DNA of 64,000 nucleotides. Source: an uncultured SAR116 cluster alpha proteobacterium. Its GTDB lineage: Bacteria > Pseudomonadota > Alphaproteobacteria > Puniceispirillales > Puniceispirillaceae. This document shows positions 9,019-17,637 of the stretch, one piece after another; the stretch's first letter is position 1, and every line of letters starts with the position of its first letter. The stretch is taken from positions 1 to 64,000 of the forward strand of contig CACJUX010000005.1 in assembly GCA_902596655.1 (NCBI GenBank), read 5' to 3'. Under the pieces are notes generated by a model. It did not search any database. It had not been told where the DNA came from and worked only from the letters and a program-made list of their open reading frames with translations. The position numbers were made by a program, and so were the translations under genes.

Positions 9019-11496
9019 ATGCCTCAACTTCAGCACGATGCAGAGAATGATGCGATGGCGACTGACCGGACGCTCAACAGCCATGCTAGAGTAGTGATTA
9101 TTGGTGGCGGCGTTGTCGGTTGTTCGATCCTCTTTCACCTTGCTAAATTTGGCTGGAAGGACGTCATTTTACTTGAGCGTGACGAGCTGACCTCTGGATC
9201 AAGCTGGCATGCCGCCGGCCAAATTCACACAATCAGCTCCGATCCTAACATTAGCCGCCTTCAAAGCTATTCGATTGACCTCTACCGCGAAATTGAGGAA
9301 CTGTCCGGCCATTCGGTAGGACTGCACATCACCGGCGGTTTCTACGCCGCCTCGACGCGCGAATGGTATGACTATCTTAAACGCGAGCGTTCCAAGGCGC
9401 GCTATATGGGATTGCAGCAGGAATTCATCAGTCCTGCTGAGCTTGCAGCGCGACATCCGCTTATTGATCCCAGATATTACCATGCCGCGTTGTGGGATGA
9501 TCAAGATGGTGATCTTGATCCCTCGGGCGCGACTTATGCCTTTGCCAAGGCGGCGCGTATCCATGGCGCAGACTATTTCACTCACACGCCGGTAACCGGC
9601 ATCAACCAGCGCCCCGATGGCAGCTGGGACGTCATTACCCCGAAAGGTGGAATCAATGCCGAACAGATCGTTAATTGTGGCGGACTTTGGGCGCGCGAGG
9701 TTGGCCATATGGCGGGCCTGCATCTGCCAGTGCAGCCGATGGAGCATCACTATCTGATTACTGATGACATCCCAGATATTGCCGAACGCATGGCAACGGG
9801 CGGGGCTGGGAGGTTGCCGGCTGGAATTGACTATGAGGCTAATATCTATTTCCGCCAGGAACGAGACGGCATGCTACTTGGCACCTATGAGCCCCAGTCG
9901 ACCCCGTGGAAGATTGGCGGTACGCCGCTTGATTTTGGGCATGAGCTGCTCAATCCTAATCTTGACCGCATTGCTGACCGGCTCGAAATGTCCTTCGAGC
10001 GGATTCCGGCGATTGGCAAAGCCGGGATTAAGAACATCATCAATGGTCCGTTCACTTTTGGCCCGGATGGCAACCCGATGATTGGGCCCATGCCTGGCCT
10101 GCGCAATTACTGGGTTGCAGTTGGCGTGATGGCCGGCTTTTGTCAGAGCGGCGGAGTCGGCCTGACGATTGCTGAATGGATGATTGATGGCGAACCCTCG
10201 ATCGATGTCTGGGCGATGGATGTCGCCCGGTTTGGCGAATTTGCTACGCCTGAGTGGGGGACTGTTAAATCCTCGGAAAATTACGAACGCCGCTTCGTCA
10301 TGACGTTTCCCAACGAGACGCTGCCAAAAGGGCGGTTGCAGAAAACTACCGCGTTGCATGACCGGCTGCTGGCGCAGGGCGCGCTTATGGGCCAGGATTT
10401 TGGCCTCGAACATGCACTTTGGTTTGCTAACGGCCCTGTTGACGCACATGAGGAGCCAACCTTTGGGCGCAACCGCAGCCATGACTACGTCGCGCGTGAG
10501 GTCAAGGCCGTTCAGACCGCCGTTGGTGGCATTGAGATTGCCAATTTCGCAAAGCATGAATTTCGCGGCGTTGGCGCCCGTGCTTTGCTGGAATATATCC
10601 TGGCCGGCCAAATCCCGGAGCCGGGGCGGCTAGCGCTCACCCCGATGCTTACGCCAAAAGGCCGGCTCTATGGCGACCTGACAATTGGCTGTCTTGCTGC
10701 CGATCATTTTATGTTGTTCGGCTCCGGTGCGATGCAGGAAGCGCATCGTCGCTGGTTTGAGAAACACTGTACCGATGATGTCAGCTATAGCAATGTCTCG
10801 GATAAATGGCATGGAATTGCCTTGTCGGGTCCCAAATCACGCGATCTTCTGGCCCGCATCACGCGCGATGATGTTGGCCCGAAGGCGCTCAGATTCCTTG
10901 ATTTGCGCCAAACTTTTGTCGCTGGTGTTCCGGTGATCCTGAACCGCATTAGCTTTTCCGGCGAGCTCGGGTATGAGATTTACTGCCGGCCGCATTTCTT
11001 GCTTCGTCTTGCGACCGCAATAGAGGCCGCAGGTACTGATCTAGGCTATCGGTGGTATGGCGCTCGCGCGCTTATGAGCATGCGGCTGGAAAAGGGATGG
11101 GGCGCATGGGGGTTGGAATATCGCCCTGACTTCACGGCAATTGAATCTGGCGTTTGTAACTTCATTGACTGGAGCCGCGATTTTGTTGGAAAGGATGCCA
11201 GCCTTGCCGCGCGCGCTGCCGGTGCTACGCGTCGTCTTGTCACGATGACCATCGCCGTTGACGGCATTGAGGTGTCGAACGACGAGGCGATCCTGCGCGA
11301 TGGTGTTGCGGTTGGTTATGTCTCGTCGGGTGGCTTTGCGTACCGCATTGGCCAGTCGATGGCGATGGGTTATGTCAGCTGTGAATGCGCCTCGCCAGGA
11401 ACACGGCTTGCCGTCGAGATTTTAGGTGAAATGTGGGAGGCGACGGTTCTTGGCGGCCCGGCCTATGATGCCAATGGCTCACATATGCGTGCTTGA
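9019..11496 (+). CDS. FAD-dependent oxidoreductase fused to GcvT-like domain (dimethylglycine/sarcosine dehydrogenase family)
   Basis: An 825-residue fusion in the DMGDH/SarDH architecture. The N-terminal DAO-type FAD domain has the dinucleotide motif VVIIGGGVVGCSILFHL near residue 25 and the SGSSWHAAGQ motif, whose His64 corresponds to the covalent flavin-attachment His of dimethylglycine dehydrogenase. An FAO_M-like linker domain (about 390-450) leads into an aminomethyltransferase (GcvT) fold from about residue 470, with SFSGELGYEIY and a C-terminal barrel. Such enzymes oxidatively demethylate N-methyl glycines and hand the one-carbon unit to tetrahydrofolate; the exact substrate cannot be read from sequence. 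An internal ATG at 9055 (MATDRTLN) is an alternative start. It stands alone on the plus strand and converges on a minus-strand group ending at 11536. Confidence 0.9.
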   Translation: MPQLQHDAENDAMATDRTLNSHARVVIIGGGVVGCSILFHLAKFGWKDVILLERDELTSGSSWHAAGQIHTISSDPNISRLQSYSIDLYREIEELSGHSVGLHITGGFYAASTREWYDYLKRERSKARYMGLQQEFISPAELAARHPLIDPRYYHAALWDDQDGDLDPSGATYAFAKAARIHGADYFTHTPVTGINQRPDGSWDVITPKGGINAEQIVNCGGLWAREVGHMAGLHLPVQPMEHHYLITDDIPDIAERMATGGAGRLPAGIDYEANIYFRQERDGMLLGTYEPQSTPWKIGGTPLDFGHELLNPNLDRIADRLEMSFERIPAIGKAGIKNIINGPFTFGPDGNPMIGPMPGLRNYWVAVGVMAGFCQSGGVGLTIAEWMIDGEPSIDVWAMDVARFGEFATPEWGTVKSSENYERRFVMTFPNETLPKGRLQKTTALHDRLLAQGALMGQDFGLEHALWFANGPVDAHEEPTFGRNRSHDYVAREVKAVQTAVGGIEIANFAKHEFRGVGARALLEYILAGQIPEPGRLALTPMLTPKGRLYGDLTIGCLAADHFMLFGSGAMQEAHRRWFEKHCTDDVSYSNVSDKWHGIALSGPKSRDLLARITRDDVGPKALRFLDLRQTFVAGVPVILNRISFSGELGYEIYCRPHFLLRLATAIEAAGTDLGYRWYGARALMSMRLEKGWGAWGLEYRPDFTAIESGVCNFIDWSRDFVGKDASLAARAAGATRRLVTMTIAVDGIEVSNDEAILRDGVAVGYVSSGGFAYRIGQSMAMGYVSCECASPGTRLAVEILGEMWEATVLGGPAYDANGSHMRA

Positions 11497-11535
11497 CCTT
11501 TGGCCCGCCCCGGTCGCCCCAAGTTGCAGACCCCA

Positions 11536-11850
11536 TTACATCTGCTCGGGGCTGAGCATTACCGAGACGATGGCTGGTGGTTCGCCAGTGATAAAAGCTT
11601 CAGCCATCTGTGCTGCATTGCTGATTGTCACCGGTGATATGTCAACATTCTGCATTTCGCCATTGAAGATAAAACCCTCCTCCACCTCGATCGTTTTTAG
11701 GGTATTCAGCGGCAACGCACCTGCTACCGCGGGCGCCACGGCACAGGCCGACAGTATCGTATTAATACCGTGCATTGCGCCACTGCCACTATTAGGAGTT
11801 ATGCCGGGCAAGTCTTTGAGGTCGTGATGTCCATTTGTGCCGGATCCCAT
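11536..11850 (-). CDS. unrecognised 104-residue ORF
   Basis: A 104-residue reading frame ending MAEAFITGEPPAIVSVML. It lies 145 nt downstream of the hydantoinase-like gene in the same direction and 39 nt from the converging DMGDH-like gene. A purine-rich GAAGGCGAAG sits just before the ATG and could serve as ribosome binding site. The segment GAMHGINTILSACAVAPAV faintly recalls the C-terminal helix of DapB-like amino-acid dehydrogenases, but the match is too weak to assign. It may be a small real gene or the tail of a lost gene; an in-frame stop lies nine codons upstream of the ATG. No function is claimed. Confidence 0.45.
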   Translation of the reverse strand: MGSGTNGHHDLKDLPGITPNSGSGAMHGINTILSACAVAPAVAGALPLNTLKTIEVEEGFIFNGEMQNVDISPVTISNAAQMAEAFITGEPPAIVSVMLSPEQM

Positions 11851-11995
11851 CGGCTTCGCCTTCGGCTGCGACCGCTAGGAAAAAATATAGGCAAAAAGGT
11901 GATCCCCAGCCTGGCAGGCATTAGTCAAATTTCAGTTTGTGTCAGCGATCGCAACAAAAATTTCACGGACTGCACGTTTTTTGCTGGTGGAAATA

Positions 11996-14140
11996 TCAGC
12001 TTGGCTGGCCGCTTGCAGTGGCATGCACAAAGGCCTCGATGAAAAGCTGTTTCTTGGGGGTGATCTGAACTATCCGCACATCCTCTGAAATTGCCACGTC
12101 GATGGCTCTGGCGCCAGCGCTCCTTGCCCGGTCATGCGCCAGTTGCCGGGCGGCCTTGCGCGCTTGTTCGAGGGCGGCCTCCTGCACGCTAAGGTCAATG
12201 GGTCCGTCGGGCAGATGTACGCGAAACCTGCCATCAGTTGGGGCGGTAATGCAAATCATCACACGCTGGCGGATTGAGCCGACTGCCGCGCCAACCGCAC
12301 CAGCCACATCGGCATGTTCCGGCACGCTGACAGCGACTCCCATCATCCGGGCGATATGCGGATAATGCGTTGCTGCTGAGGCACCAAGCGCCACCAAACT
12401 GGTTTCCAGCTGCATGCCGATGCGCACCAGCCGCGCAGTGTTACCAGCCACGGTGCCAGCTACATGTGTAGCGACCATCATGTCTGTTTCCGCTTCCGTG
12501 TCTGCTGTCCACGCATTCTTTGTATCCGTGTCATGCGATTTCATAATTCGTTTGACATACTGCTCATATAGTGTTGCGAGCAGGGGCGTTCGGCTTGCCT
12601 GCTTCTCACCAGCGCCGTCATGCGCCAACGCCGCATCCATCAGCGCCAGCCCTGATTGCTGATGCAAGGTGGCAAGTGTCATCGCTGCTAGCGTCCGGCC
12701 ATCGCAGGCAAGCGCCTCGCCGAGGCCAGTCTTCTGCCGCGCTATCAGCTCTGCGCCAAGCTCGGCCGCCCTTACTTCAAAGCCGGTAAAGGCACCAGTG
12801 ACATGCGCTGCATCAGTCGGCGTAAAAGCTGCCAAACCCAACAAACCTCGGCTAATCAGCCGGTCGACCGCACCAAGCGCCAGCTGCGTTGCAGCGACTT
12901 CGGCAATAGGTGTTGGCCCCATCTGGATGGCTTTCTGCGCCAGCCTTGTCTCCGAGCGGGTCAGCCAGCTCGGTACTCCGTCTGGCATCAACGAGAATAC
13001 AAAGCGGGCGTCAGTCTGCATAGGAACCACCAGTTGCAACTGTTCCTCCATGGTGGCGATTATCGCCGGATGCTGCGTTGCCAGCAGCGCCAACGGCACT
13101 GCCCGGCGTGGGCCAATTGTCACGCCACCCTGGCGCCGCCGGGTAATTGCCTGCACCTCGCTGTCACCGCCTAGCCCACAGGTACGAATCTCCGCCGCCT
13201 CGACCATCGTCTGCCAGCCTCCGACAAGCGCCCCCTCAGCGCGCAGGCGCGGCGCGCCATTCTGCAGAAAGGCGATGTCAGTTGTAGTGCCGCCAATATC
13301 GGCGATCAGCGCGGTGTCTGTTCCGGCCAGAAAGGCCGCGCCAGACAGGCTGGCGGCCGGCCCCGATAGTACCGTTTCCACTGGCCTTTTGCGGGCAAAA
13401 TCGGAATGCAGTAGCGAGCCATCACCCTTGACCACCATCAAAGGACAGGTCAGCCCCCGTTCCGTCATGATCGCTTCCGTCGCCTCGATCAGCCGTTCCA
13501 GCAGATTAATCAGCCGTGCATTCAGCACGGCTGTTAGGGCGCGCCGCGGGCCGCCAAGTGCTGATGACAGCTCATGGCTACAGGTGATTGGCAGGCCGGT
13601 CAGTTCGCGTAGTAGGTCACGTGCCGCAATCTCATGTTCCGGGTTGCGCGTGGCGAAATGTCCAGCAATCGCAAAGGCTGACACTTCATCACCAAAGGTT
13701 GCCGCCATATCGCGTAGCGCATCGCGGTCAAGCATCGTCTGCGCGCCGCCATCAGGGCTGTGTCCGCCATTGATGAAAGCTACTGGGTCCTGGCCGAGTG
13801 CGCGGGACAGATCGGCGCGTTCAAGTACTGCCTCGTCAAATCCGATCATCACCAGTCCGATGCGCCCGCCAACACCCTCGACAACGGCATTCGTCGCCAG
13901 AGTCGTAGATAGCGAGACAAGCCCGATGTCACCCGGCTTGCCACCACCCGCCGAGTACGGCTGGCCAACGCCTGTCGCATAGGCGTCTAGAACCCGAGCA
14001 ATGGCGCCGCCAAGCCCGATCGACAGATCCTCGTGCGTCGTCAACGCCTTGCCAGTGGCCAATACCCGACCTTTCGCCGAATCCAATAGCGCCGCATCGG
14101 TGTAGGTGCCGCCGGTATCTAATCCTATAACAAGACTCAT
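11996..14140 (-). CDS. hydantoinase/oxoprolinase family protein, A-type subunit
   Basis: A 714-residue member of the ATP-dependent hydantoinase/5-oxoprolinase A family. These proteins use an actin-like ATPase fold to open cyclic amides (hydantoins, oxoproline) or in some relatives to carboxylate ketones. The N-terminal phosphate-binding loop IGLDTGGTYTDAALL starts right after the ATG at 14140. The second hallmark, ALIADIGGTTTDIAFL, is near residue 280. The C-terminal part has the GASAATHYPHIARMMG and ADVAGAVGAAVG segments typical of the HyuA region. No partner B subunit gene is adjacent, which is unusual for a true hydantoinase. The frame opens at 14155, but MSLVIGLDTGG fits the family start. 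It lies downstream of an amidotransferase-like gene in the same direction. Confidence 0.85.
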   Translation of the reverse strand: MSLVIGLDTGGTYTDAALLDSAKGRVLATGKALTTHEDLSIGLGGAIARVLDAYATGVGQPYSAGGGKPGDIGLVSLSTTLATNAVVEGVGGRIGLVMIGFDEAVLERADLSRALGQDPVAFINGGHSPDGGAQTMLDRDALRDMAATFGDEVSAFAIAGHFATRNPEHEIAARDLLRELTGLPITCSHELSSALGGPRRALTAVLNARLINLLERLIEATEAIMTERGLTCPLMVVKGDGSLLHSDFARKRPVETVLSGPAASLSGAAFLAGTDTALIADIGGTTTDIAFLQNGAPRLRAEGALVGGWQTMVEAAEIRTCGLGGDSEVQAITRRRQGGVTIGPRRAVPLALLATQHPAIIATMEEQLQLVVPMQTDARFVFSLMPDGVPSWLTRSETRLAQKAIQMGPTPIAEVAATQLALGAVDRLISRGLLGLAAFTPTDAAHVTGAFTGFEVRAAELGAELIARQKTGLGEALACDGRTLAAMTLATLHQQSGLALMDAALAHDGAGEKQASRTPLLATLYEQYVKRIMKSHDTDTKNAWTADTEAETDMMVATHVAGTVAGNTARLVRIGMQLETSLVALGASAATHYPHIARMMGVAVSVPEHADVAGAVGAAVGSIRQRVMICITAPTDGRFRVHLPDGPIDLSVQEAALEQARKAARQLAHDRARSAGARAIDVAISEDVRIVQITPKKQLFIEAFVHATASGQPS

Positions 14141-14223
14141 CGTCCCGGCCCCCAAAGTTTCAGCGTCTTGAGTATCAGCGGCTGTCTGTCAGAAGCAGGC
14201 ATCAACATCCACCGCTCTCCCAA

Positions 14224-14952
14224 TCAGGCAGTCGCACGGCGGTGCTGATGTGCGTTCAGAAAAGACAAGATCCAGCTGGCGAAACGCGCGCCATCATGCC
14301 CATCTTCAAGGCTCGCCTGCGCGATTTCAAGCGTTTCCGGATGAAACACACCAGCGCGCACCTGCATCAGCTGGTCGATATAGGCAATTGTGAATTCAGG
14401 ATGCCCCTGCACACACAGCACATTATCGCCGATCACAAACATCGCATTCGGGCAGAACCCATTACTGCCGATCAATTGTGCTCCCGGCGGCAATGTCTCA
14501 ACCTGGTCCTGATGGATGTGAATCAGACGGATATCGTCATCGGCTGGCATCCAGTCTGGATGGTTATGCAGATCAACTCTGCGGACGCCAAGCCCCCATC
14601 CCCGGTCTGACTTTGCCGCATGGCCTCCAAGCGCATGGGCAATGATCTGATGTCCAAAACACACTCCAACCATTGGAATGTCGGCGTCATGTGCGGCGCG
14701 GATGAAGGCCATCAGTGGTGCAATCCAAGGCAGATCGTCATAAACGCCATGCTTTGATCCGGTGATGATATAGGCGTTATAGGCATCGACAAAGCGCGGT
14801 ATCTCGCCATTGAAAACCTTTACGGTGGCAAAGCTATGCTGTGCGGCACGCGGGTCACTGGCAAACATGTCGGTGAACAGCGCCGGGTAATCCTGAAAGC
14901 TGTCGGGCATTGCCGGGTTGGTTTTCCCTGTTTGCAGAATTGCGATCTTCAT
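14224..14952 (-). CDS. class I glutamine-amidotransferase-like protein
   Basis: A 242-residue stand-alone GATase1-fold protein. The nucleophile elbow is VCFGHQIIAHALGG, the catalytic His/Glu are in VQGHPEFTIAYID, and YIITGSKHGVYDD matches the glycine-rich strand of GMP-synthase-type amidotransferases. Free-standing proteins of this kind include gamma-glutamyl hydrolases acting on gamma-glutamyl amides such as gamma-glutamyl-putrescine, so a glutamyl-amide hydrolase role is possible but not proven. MKIAILQTG at 14952 is the best start; the frame extends six codons further upstream. It precedes the hydantoinase-like gene by 83 nt and may share a transcript with it. Confidence 0.85.
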   Translation of the reverse strand: MKIAILQTGKTNPAMPDSFQDYPALFTDMFASDPRAAQHSFATVKVFNGEIPRFVDAYNAYIITGSKHGVYDDLPWIAPLMAFIRAAHDADIPMVGVCFGHQIIAHALGGHAAKSDRGWGLGVRRVDLHNHPDWMPADDDIRLIHIHQDQVETLPPGAQLIGSNGFCPNAMFVIGDNVLCVQGHPEFTIAYIDQLMQVRAGVFHPETLEIAQASLEDGHDGARFASWILSFLNAHQHRRATA

Positions 14953-15098
14953 TCTGCCCATCCTTTCCATGCCAAAAGTGCAAACTCTTATGAAAAGTGC
15001 AGACCCTTATGTAGGTGCACCACAAACCTGTTGCTGGCCATGCGGTTATGCCGACAAGGTTGTAAATCTACTGACCATTTCACTGTCCTGCAAGCGTC

Positions 15099-15314
15099 CT
15101 AATTGCTAATATTGCAATCACTTTTGACTGTCTTAAGCACAAACAGCCTGATTGCCGATGACAAGCCGCCCGCTCGCTTGCTGTCAATCTCGTCGACAAG
15201 GCTGGCCACCGAGACGCCGCGCTCGCGCGCGATCTGGCCAAGCTCATGCCAGAATTCATCCTCCAGCGAGATACTGGTCATGTGGCCCCTAATGCTTAGT
15301 GATCGTTTTTTCAT
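15099..15314 (-). CDS. ribbon-helix-helix domain protein (RHH_4 type)
   Basis: A 71-residue protein matching the small alphaproteobacterial RHH_4 family. It has an N-terminal RSLSIRGHMTSISLEDEFW strand/helix, then LGQIARERGVSVASLVDEID, and ends with the LSSAIRLFVLKTV signature. Ribbon-helix-helix proteins bind DNA as dimers through the N-terminal strand. No toxin gene sits beside it, so it is more likely a chromosomal regulator than an antitoxin. The next gene upstream in the same direction is the RNA methyltransferase, whose stop lies 25 nt before this start, so they probably share a transcript. Confidence 0.85.
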   Translation of the reverse strand: MKKRSLSIRGHMTSISLEDEFWHELGQIARERGVSVASLVDEIDSKRAGGLSSAIRLFVLKTVKSDCNISN

Positions 15315-15339
15315 TCTTTGCCTCTGTATCTTCCGGCGT

Positions 15340-16812
15340 TTAGATGCAGCTGAACTGCGCCACCAATTCGATATGGTTGCTCAGCCGGAATTGGTCGATC
15401 ACCTGCAACCAGTCACAGCAATAGCCGCTATTGGTAAGCAGCGCCGCATCGCGGGCAAAGCTCGCCGGGTTGCAGGACACCATAACGATCCGTGGAACCT
15501 GACTGTGCGCTAGTAGGGCGCATTGGGCGCTCGCACCGCCGCGAGGTGGGTCGAGGATTACCGCGTCAAATCTGCCAAGGTCAGCTTCCGTCAACGGCGC
15601 ATTCTTCAGATTTGCCAGCCGCCCGGCTACCTGCCCGCCGAGTCCGGCGGCATCTGCCCCGTTTTTAAGCGCGGCAAGCGCCGCGCGGTCCTGTTCGACT
15701 GCAAGAATCCGCACGCCCTTTGCCACTAGCGGCAGGCTTAGCGTGCCAATTCCGGAAAACAGGTCGATCACTGACTGCGCGCCATCGACACCTTCTGCAA
15801 CGCGTGCCTGCAACTCTGCCTCGCCCTGCGGACTTGCCTGCAGAAAGGCACCTGCCGGTGGATTGACTGCAATCTCGCCAAAGCGGATTGTCGGCGGCAC
15901 CGGCGCATAGAGTGGAATCGGCTGCGCTGCGCAATAGGTTGTGTCCGCCACCTCTGCTCCCGGTACCAGCGACAGTCGTGCTAGTCCGGCCTCGCCAGCC
16001 CAGTTGCCAAGCGCCGCTACCAGGGCTGGCATGCTCTCCAGACCTGCCCTGCCACCAGTGGTGCGAAGTTGCACACACAACCCCTGATCCAGCTGGTTGA
16101 CCTGCGCATCTATGCTGCAGCCGACGGGAAACTCACGCAAGGCAAAAGCCCTTAACTTATCTAGAAACGCCAGCAGTTTGGGATGCAGCACGACGCAGCT
16201 TTCCGGCGTTACGATTTGCGGTCCCTGGCGCTCGTTGAAACCAGCGGCAACACTATTAGCCAGTCTTTTCAGATGAAAGGTGGCGCGCCGCCGGCTTTGC
16301 AGCGGCACGGCGTGGAGTGGGCGCACCTGTCTCGGCCAAATATTGGCGCGTTCGAGAAAGGCTGTAACCTGTGCCTGTTTCCAAATGCCAACTTCCGCTT
16401 CTTTCCAATGTTGGAATTGGCAGCCGCCGCAAGCTGGAAAGGCTTGACAGTGAGGCGCGCGCCGCACCGCTGCCGGTTCGATCAATTCGATCATTCGTGC
16501 GCGGATACCCTGCGCGTTCAGGCTCAGCGGCTGTGCTAGAACGCGCTCGCCTGGCAGGCTGGCCGGAACAAAGACCATGTACTGACGGCTTTGGTGATTA
16601 TGCGTATAGCTGACTTTACCAACGCCGTCACCCCGCCCGCCAACATGGCTAATTTTCACCTCGATGGGGGCGGCGTTCCTCGGCAACCAGCCTGCTTTAC
16701 GGTTGGCGCTGTGGCGGCTGAGGGTGGTTCGAAGATGTTTTTTACGCCTTTGCTGTCTCTTCTGCTTGCCATGTCGCTGTGCCGGTTGCTGTAGTACTGA
16801 TTTACTCATCAT
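15340..16812 (-). CDS. TrmA/RlmD-family RNA (uracil-C5) methyltransferase
   Basis: A 490-residue S-adenosylmethionine-dependent enzyme that methylates uridine C5 in rRNA or tRNA. A Lys/Arg-rich N-terminus precedes a TRAM-like RNA-binding domain. The Cys cluster CQAFPACGGCQFQHW (about residue 125) would ligate a 4Fe-4S cluster as in RlmD. The SAM site is DLFSGIGTLSLPL, and the catalytic motifs are LDPPRGGAS, VSCNPASFARDA and the late DQFRLSNHIELVAQF. In many homologues the last region reads DMFPQTxHVE, so it is slightly divergent here. Whether the target is 23S rRNA or tRNA U54 cannot be decided from sequence. The start is at 16812 or the adjacent Met at 16809; the S24 repressor gene lies 15 nt upstream. 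Confidence 0.92.
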   Translation of the reverse strand: MMSKSVLQQPAQRHGKQKRQQRRKKHLRTTLSRHSANRKAGWLPRNAAPIEVKISHVGGRGDGVGKVSYTHNHQSRQYMVFVPASLPGERVLAQPLSLNAQGIRARMIELIEPAAVRRAPHCQAFPACGGCQFQHWKEAEVGIWKQAQVTAFLERANIWPRQVRPLHAVPLQSRRRATFHLKRLANSVAAGFNERQGPQIVTPESCVVLHPKLLAFLDKLRAFALREFPVGCSIDAQVNQLDQGLCVQLRTTGGRAGLESMPALVAALGNWAGEAGLARLSLVPGAEVADTTYCAAQPIPLYAPVPPTIRFGEIAVNPPAGAFLQASPQGEAELQARVAEGVDGAQSVIDLFSGIGTLSLPLVAKGVRILAVEQDRAALAALKNGADAAGLGGQVAGRLANLKNAPLTEADLGRFDAVILDPPRGGASAQCALLAHSQVPRIVMVSCNPASFARDAALLTNSGYCCDWLQVIDQFRLSNHIELVAQFSCI

Positions 16813-16827
16813 ACTGGCTGCCGTCGG

Positions 16828-17637
16828 TTACATCTGCCGGGCGACCCAGACGACGCGGCCAACGATATGGACCTCGTCAATTTGTCGCTGACAATTCATA
16901 TAGATGCCACTCTCCAAGGTAAGCCGCAGCATCTGCGGTTGCGTTGCTGGCACCAGATCCAGCTGCTTGGCGACCAGCCCAACGTCATAATCGACGATGA
17001 AAATTCCCGGTGGTGAGGGCTGTGTCTGCGTGCAGTCGACCATCACGACATCGCCATGTTTAAGTGCCGGAGTCATCGAGTCACCAGTGATCGTGATCAG
17101 TTTTAGCTTGGCGCTTGGTGTTGGTGGGATCTTGCGCAGCATCTCAATCGGCATGGTTAAAATGTCAACGCTACCCGCTTCGTTCCCGGCCTCGCCGTCA
17201 TTTAGCGCACCACCTTTAACAATTGCTATGTTATCCATGAAGTCGATATTGGTATGTGTGATGCAGGCAATGTCGGCCATGGCCTGCCATTTGGTTCTGT
17301 CGGGATCGCAAAAACTAGGGCCAGGGGGTTTGGTCAGCACAAGCGCGCTGTTGTCAAGAGCGGCATTCACTTGCGGTTCGAAATCGTTGAATCCAGAAAA
17401 GCGCCGCTGGTCACATCCCATCAGCTCTGCTAGCGCATATCGCATTTCCTTTGGTAGCCGACGTGGTGAGCCGCAAAAGAGATATTGTGGCAAATAGGCA
17501 TCGTTGCGCCCTAGCGCGCGCGACGCTTCCTTAAGCGTAATGCCGGCCTGCTTCAATGCGGCGGTTACTGCTAATCGTGCCGCATCGAGCGCATTCTTCG
17601 CATTCTTAATTATGCTGCTGCAGGTATCTTTGTTCAT
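16828..17637 (-). CDS. helix-turn-helix repressor with S24 (LexA/CI-type) peptidase domain
   Basis: A 269-residue protein with an N-terminal helix-turn-helix, roughly residues 30-75 (ITLKEASRALGRNDAYLPQY). This resembles the LGRNHAYLQQF pattern of a chromosomal repressor family in Rhodospirillales-like bacteria. The C-terminal S24 peptidase domain has the nucleophile Ser187 in ITGDSMTPALKHGD and the general-base Lys224 in LVAKQL. Members undergo RecA-stimulated self-cleavage or act as non-cleaving regulators. No integrase or phage structural genes are nearby, so it is probably not a resident prophage repressor. The gene-free region upstream (17638-18502) would hold its promoter and operators; GTATC occurs there twice as a close direct repeat (around 17709-17725). 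Confidence 0.88.
   Translation of the reverse strand: MNKDTCSSIIKNAKNALDAARLAVTAALKQAGITLKEASRALGRNDAYLPQYLFCGSPRRLPKEMRYALAELMGCDQRRFSGFNDFEPQVNAALDNSALVLTKPPGPSFCDPDRTKWQAMADIACITHTNIDFMDNIAIVKGGALNDGEAGNEAGSVDILTMPIEMLRKIPPTPSAKLKLITITGDSMTPALKHGDVVMVDCTQTQPSPPGIFIVDYDVGLVAKQLDLVPATQPQMLRLTLESGIYMNCQRQIDEVHIVGRVVWVARQM

Noticed and set aside
12669-13982. 437-codon plus-strand open frame
   Set aside because: It lies entirely antisense to the hydantoinase-like gene, has shadow-type Ser/Ala/Arg composition and no domain; the minus-strand gene has clear motifs.
15099-15314. Antitoxin of a toxin-antitoxin pair
   Set aside because: The ribbon-helix-helix protein matches the RHH_4 chromosomal family, and neither neighbour is toxin-like; the gene is joined to an RNA methyltransferase.
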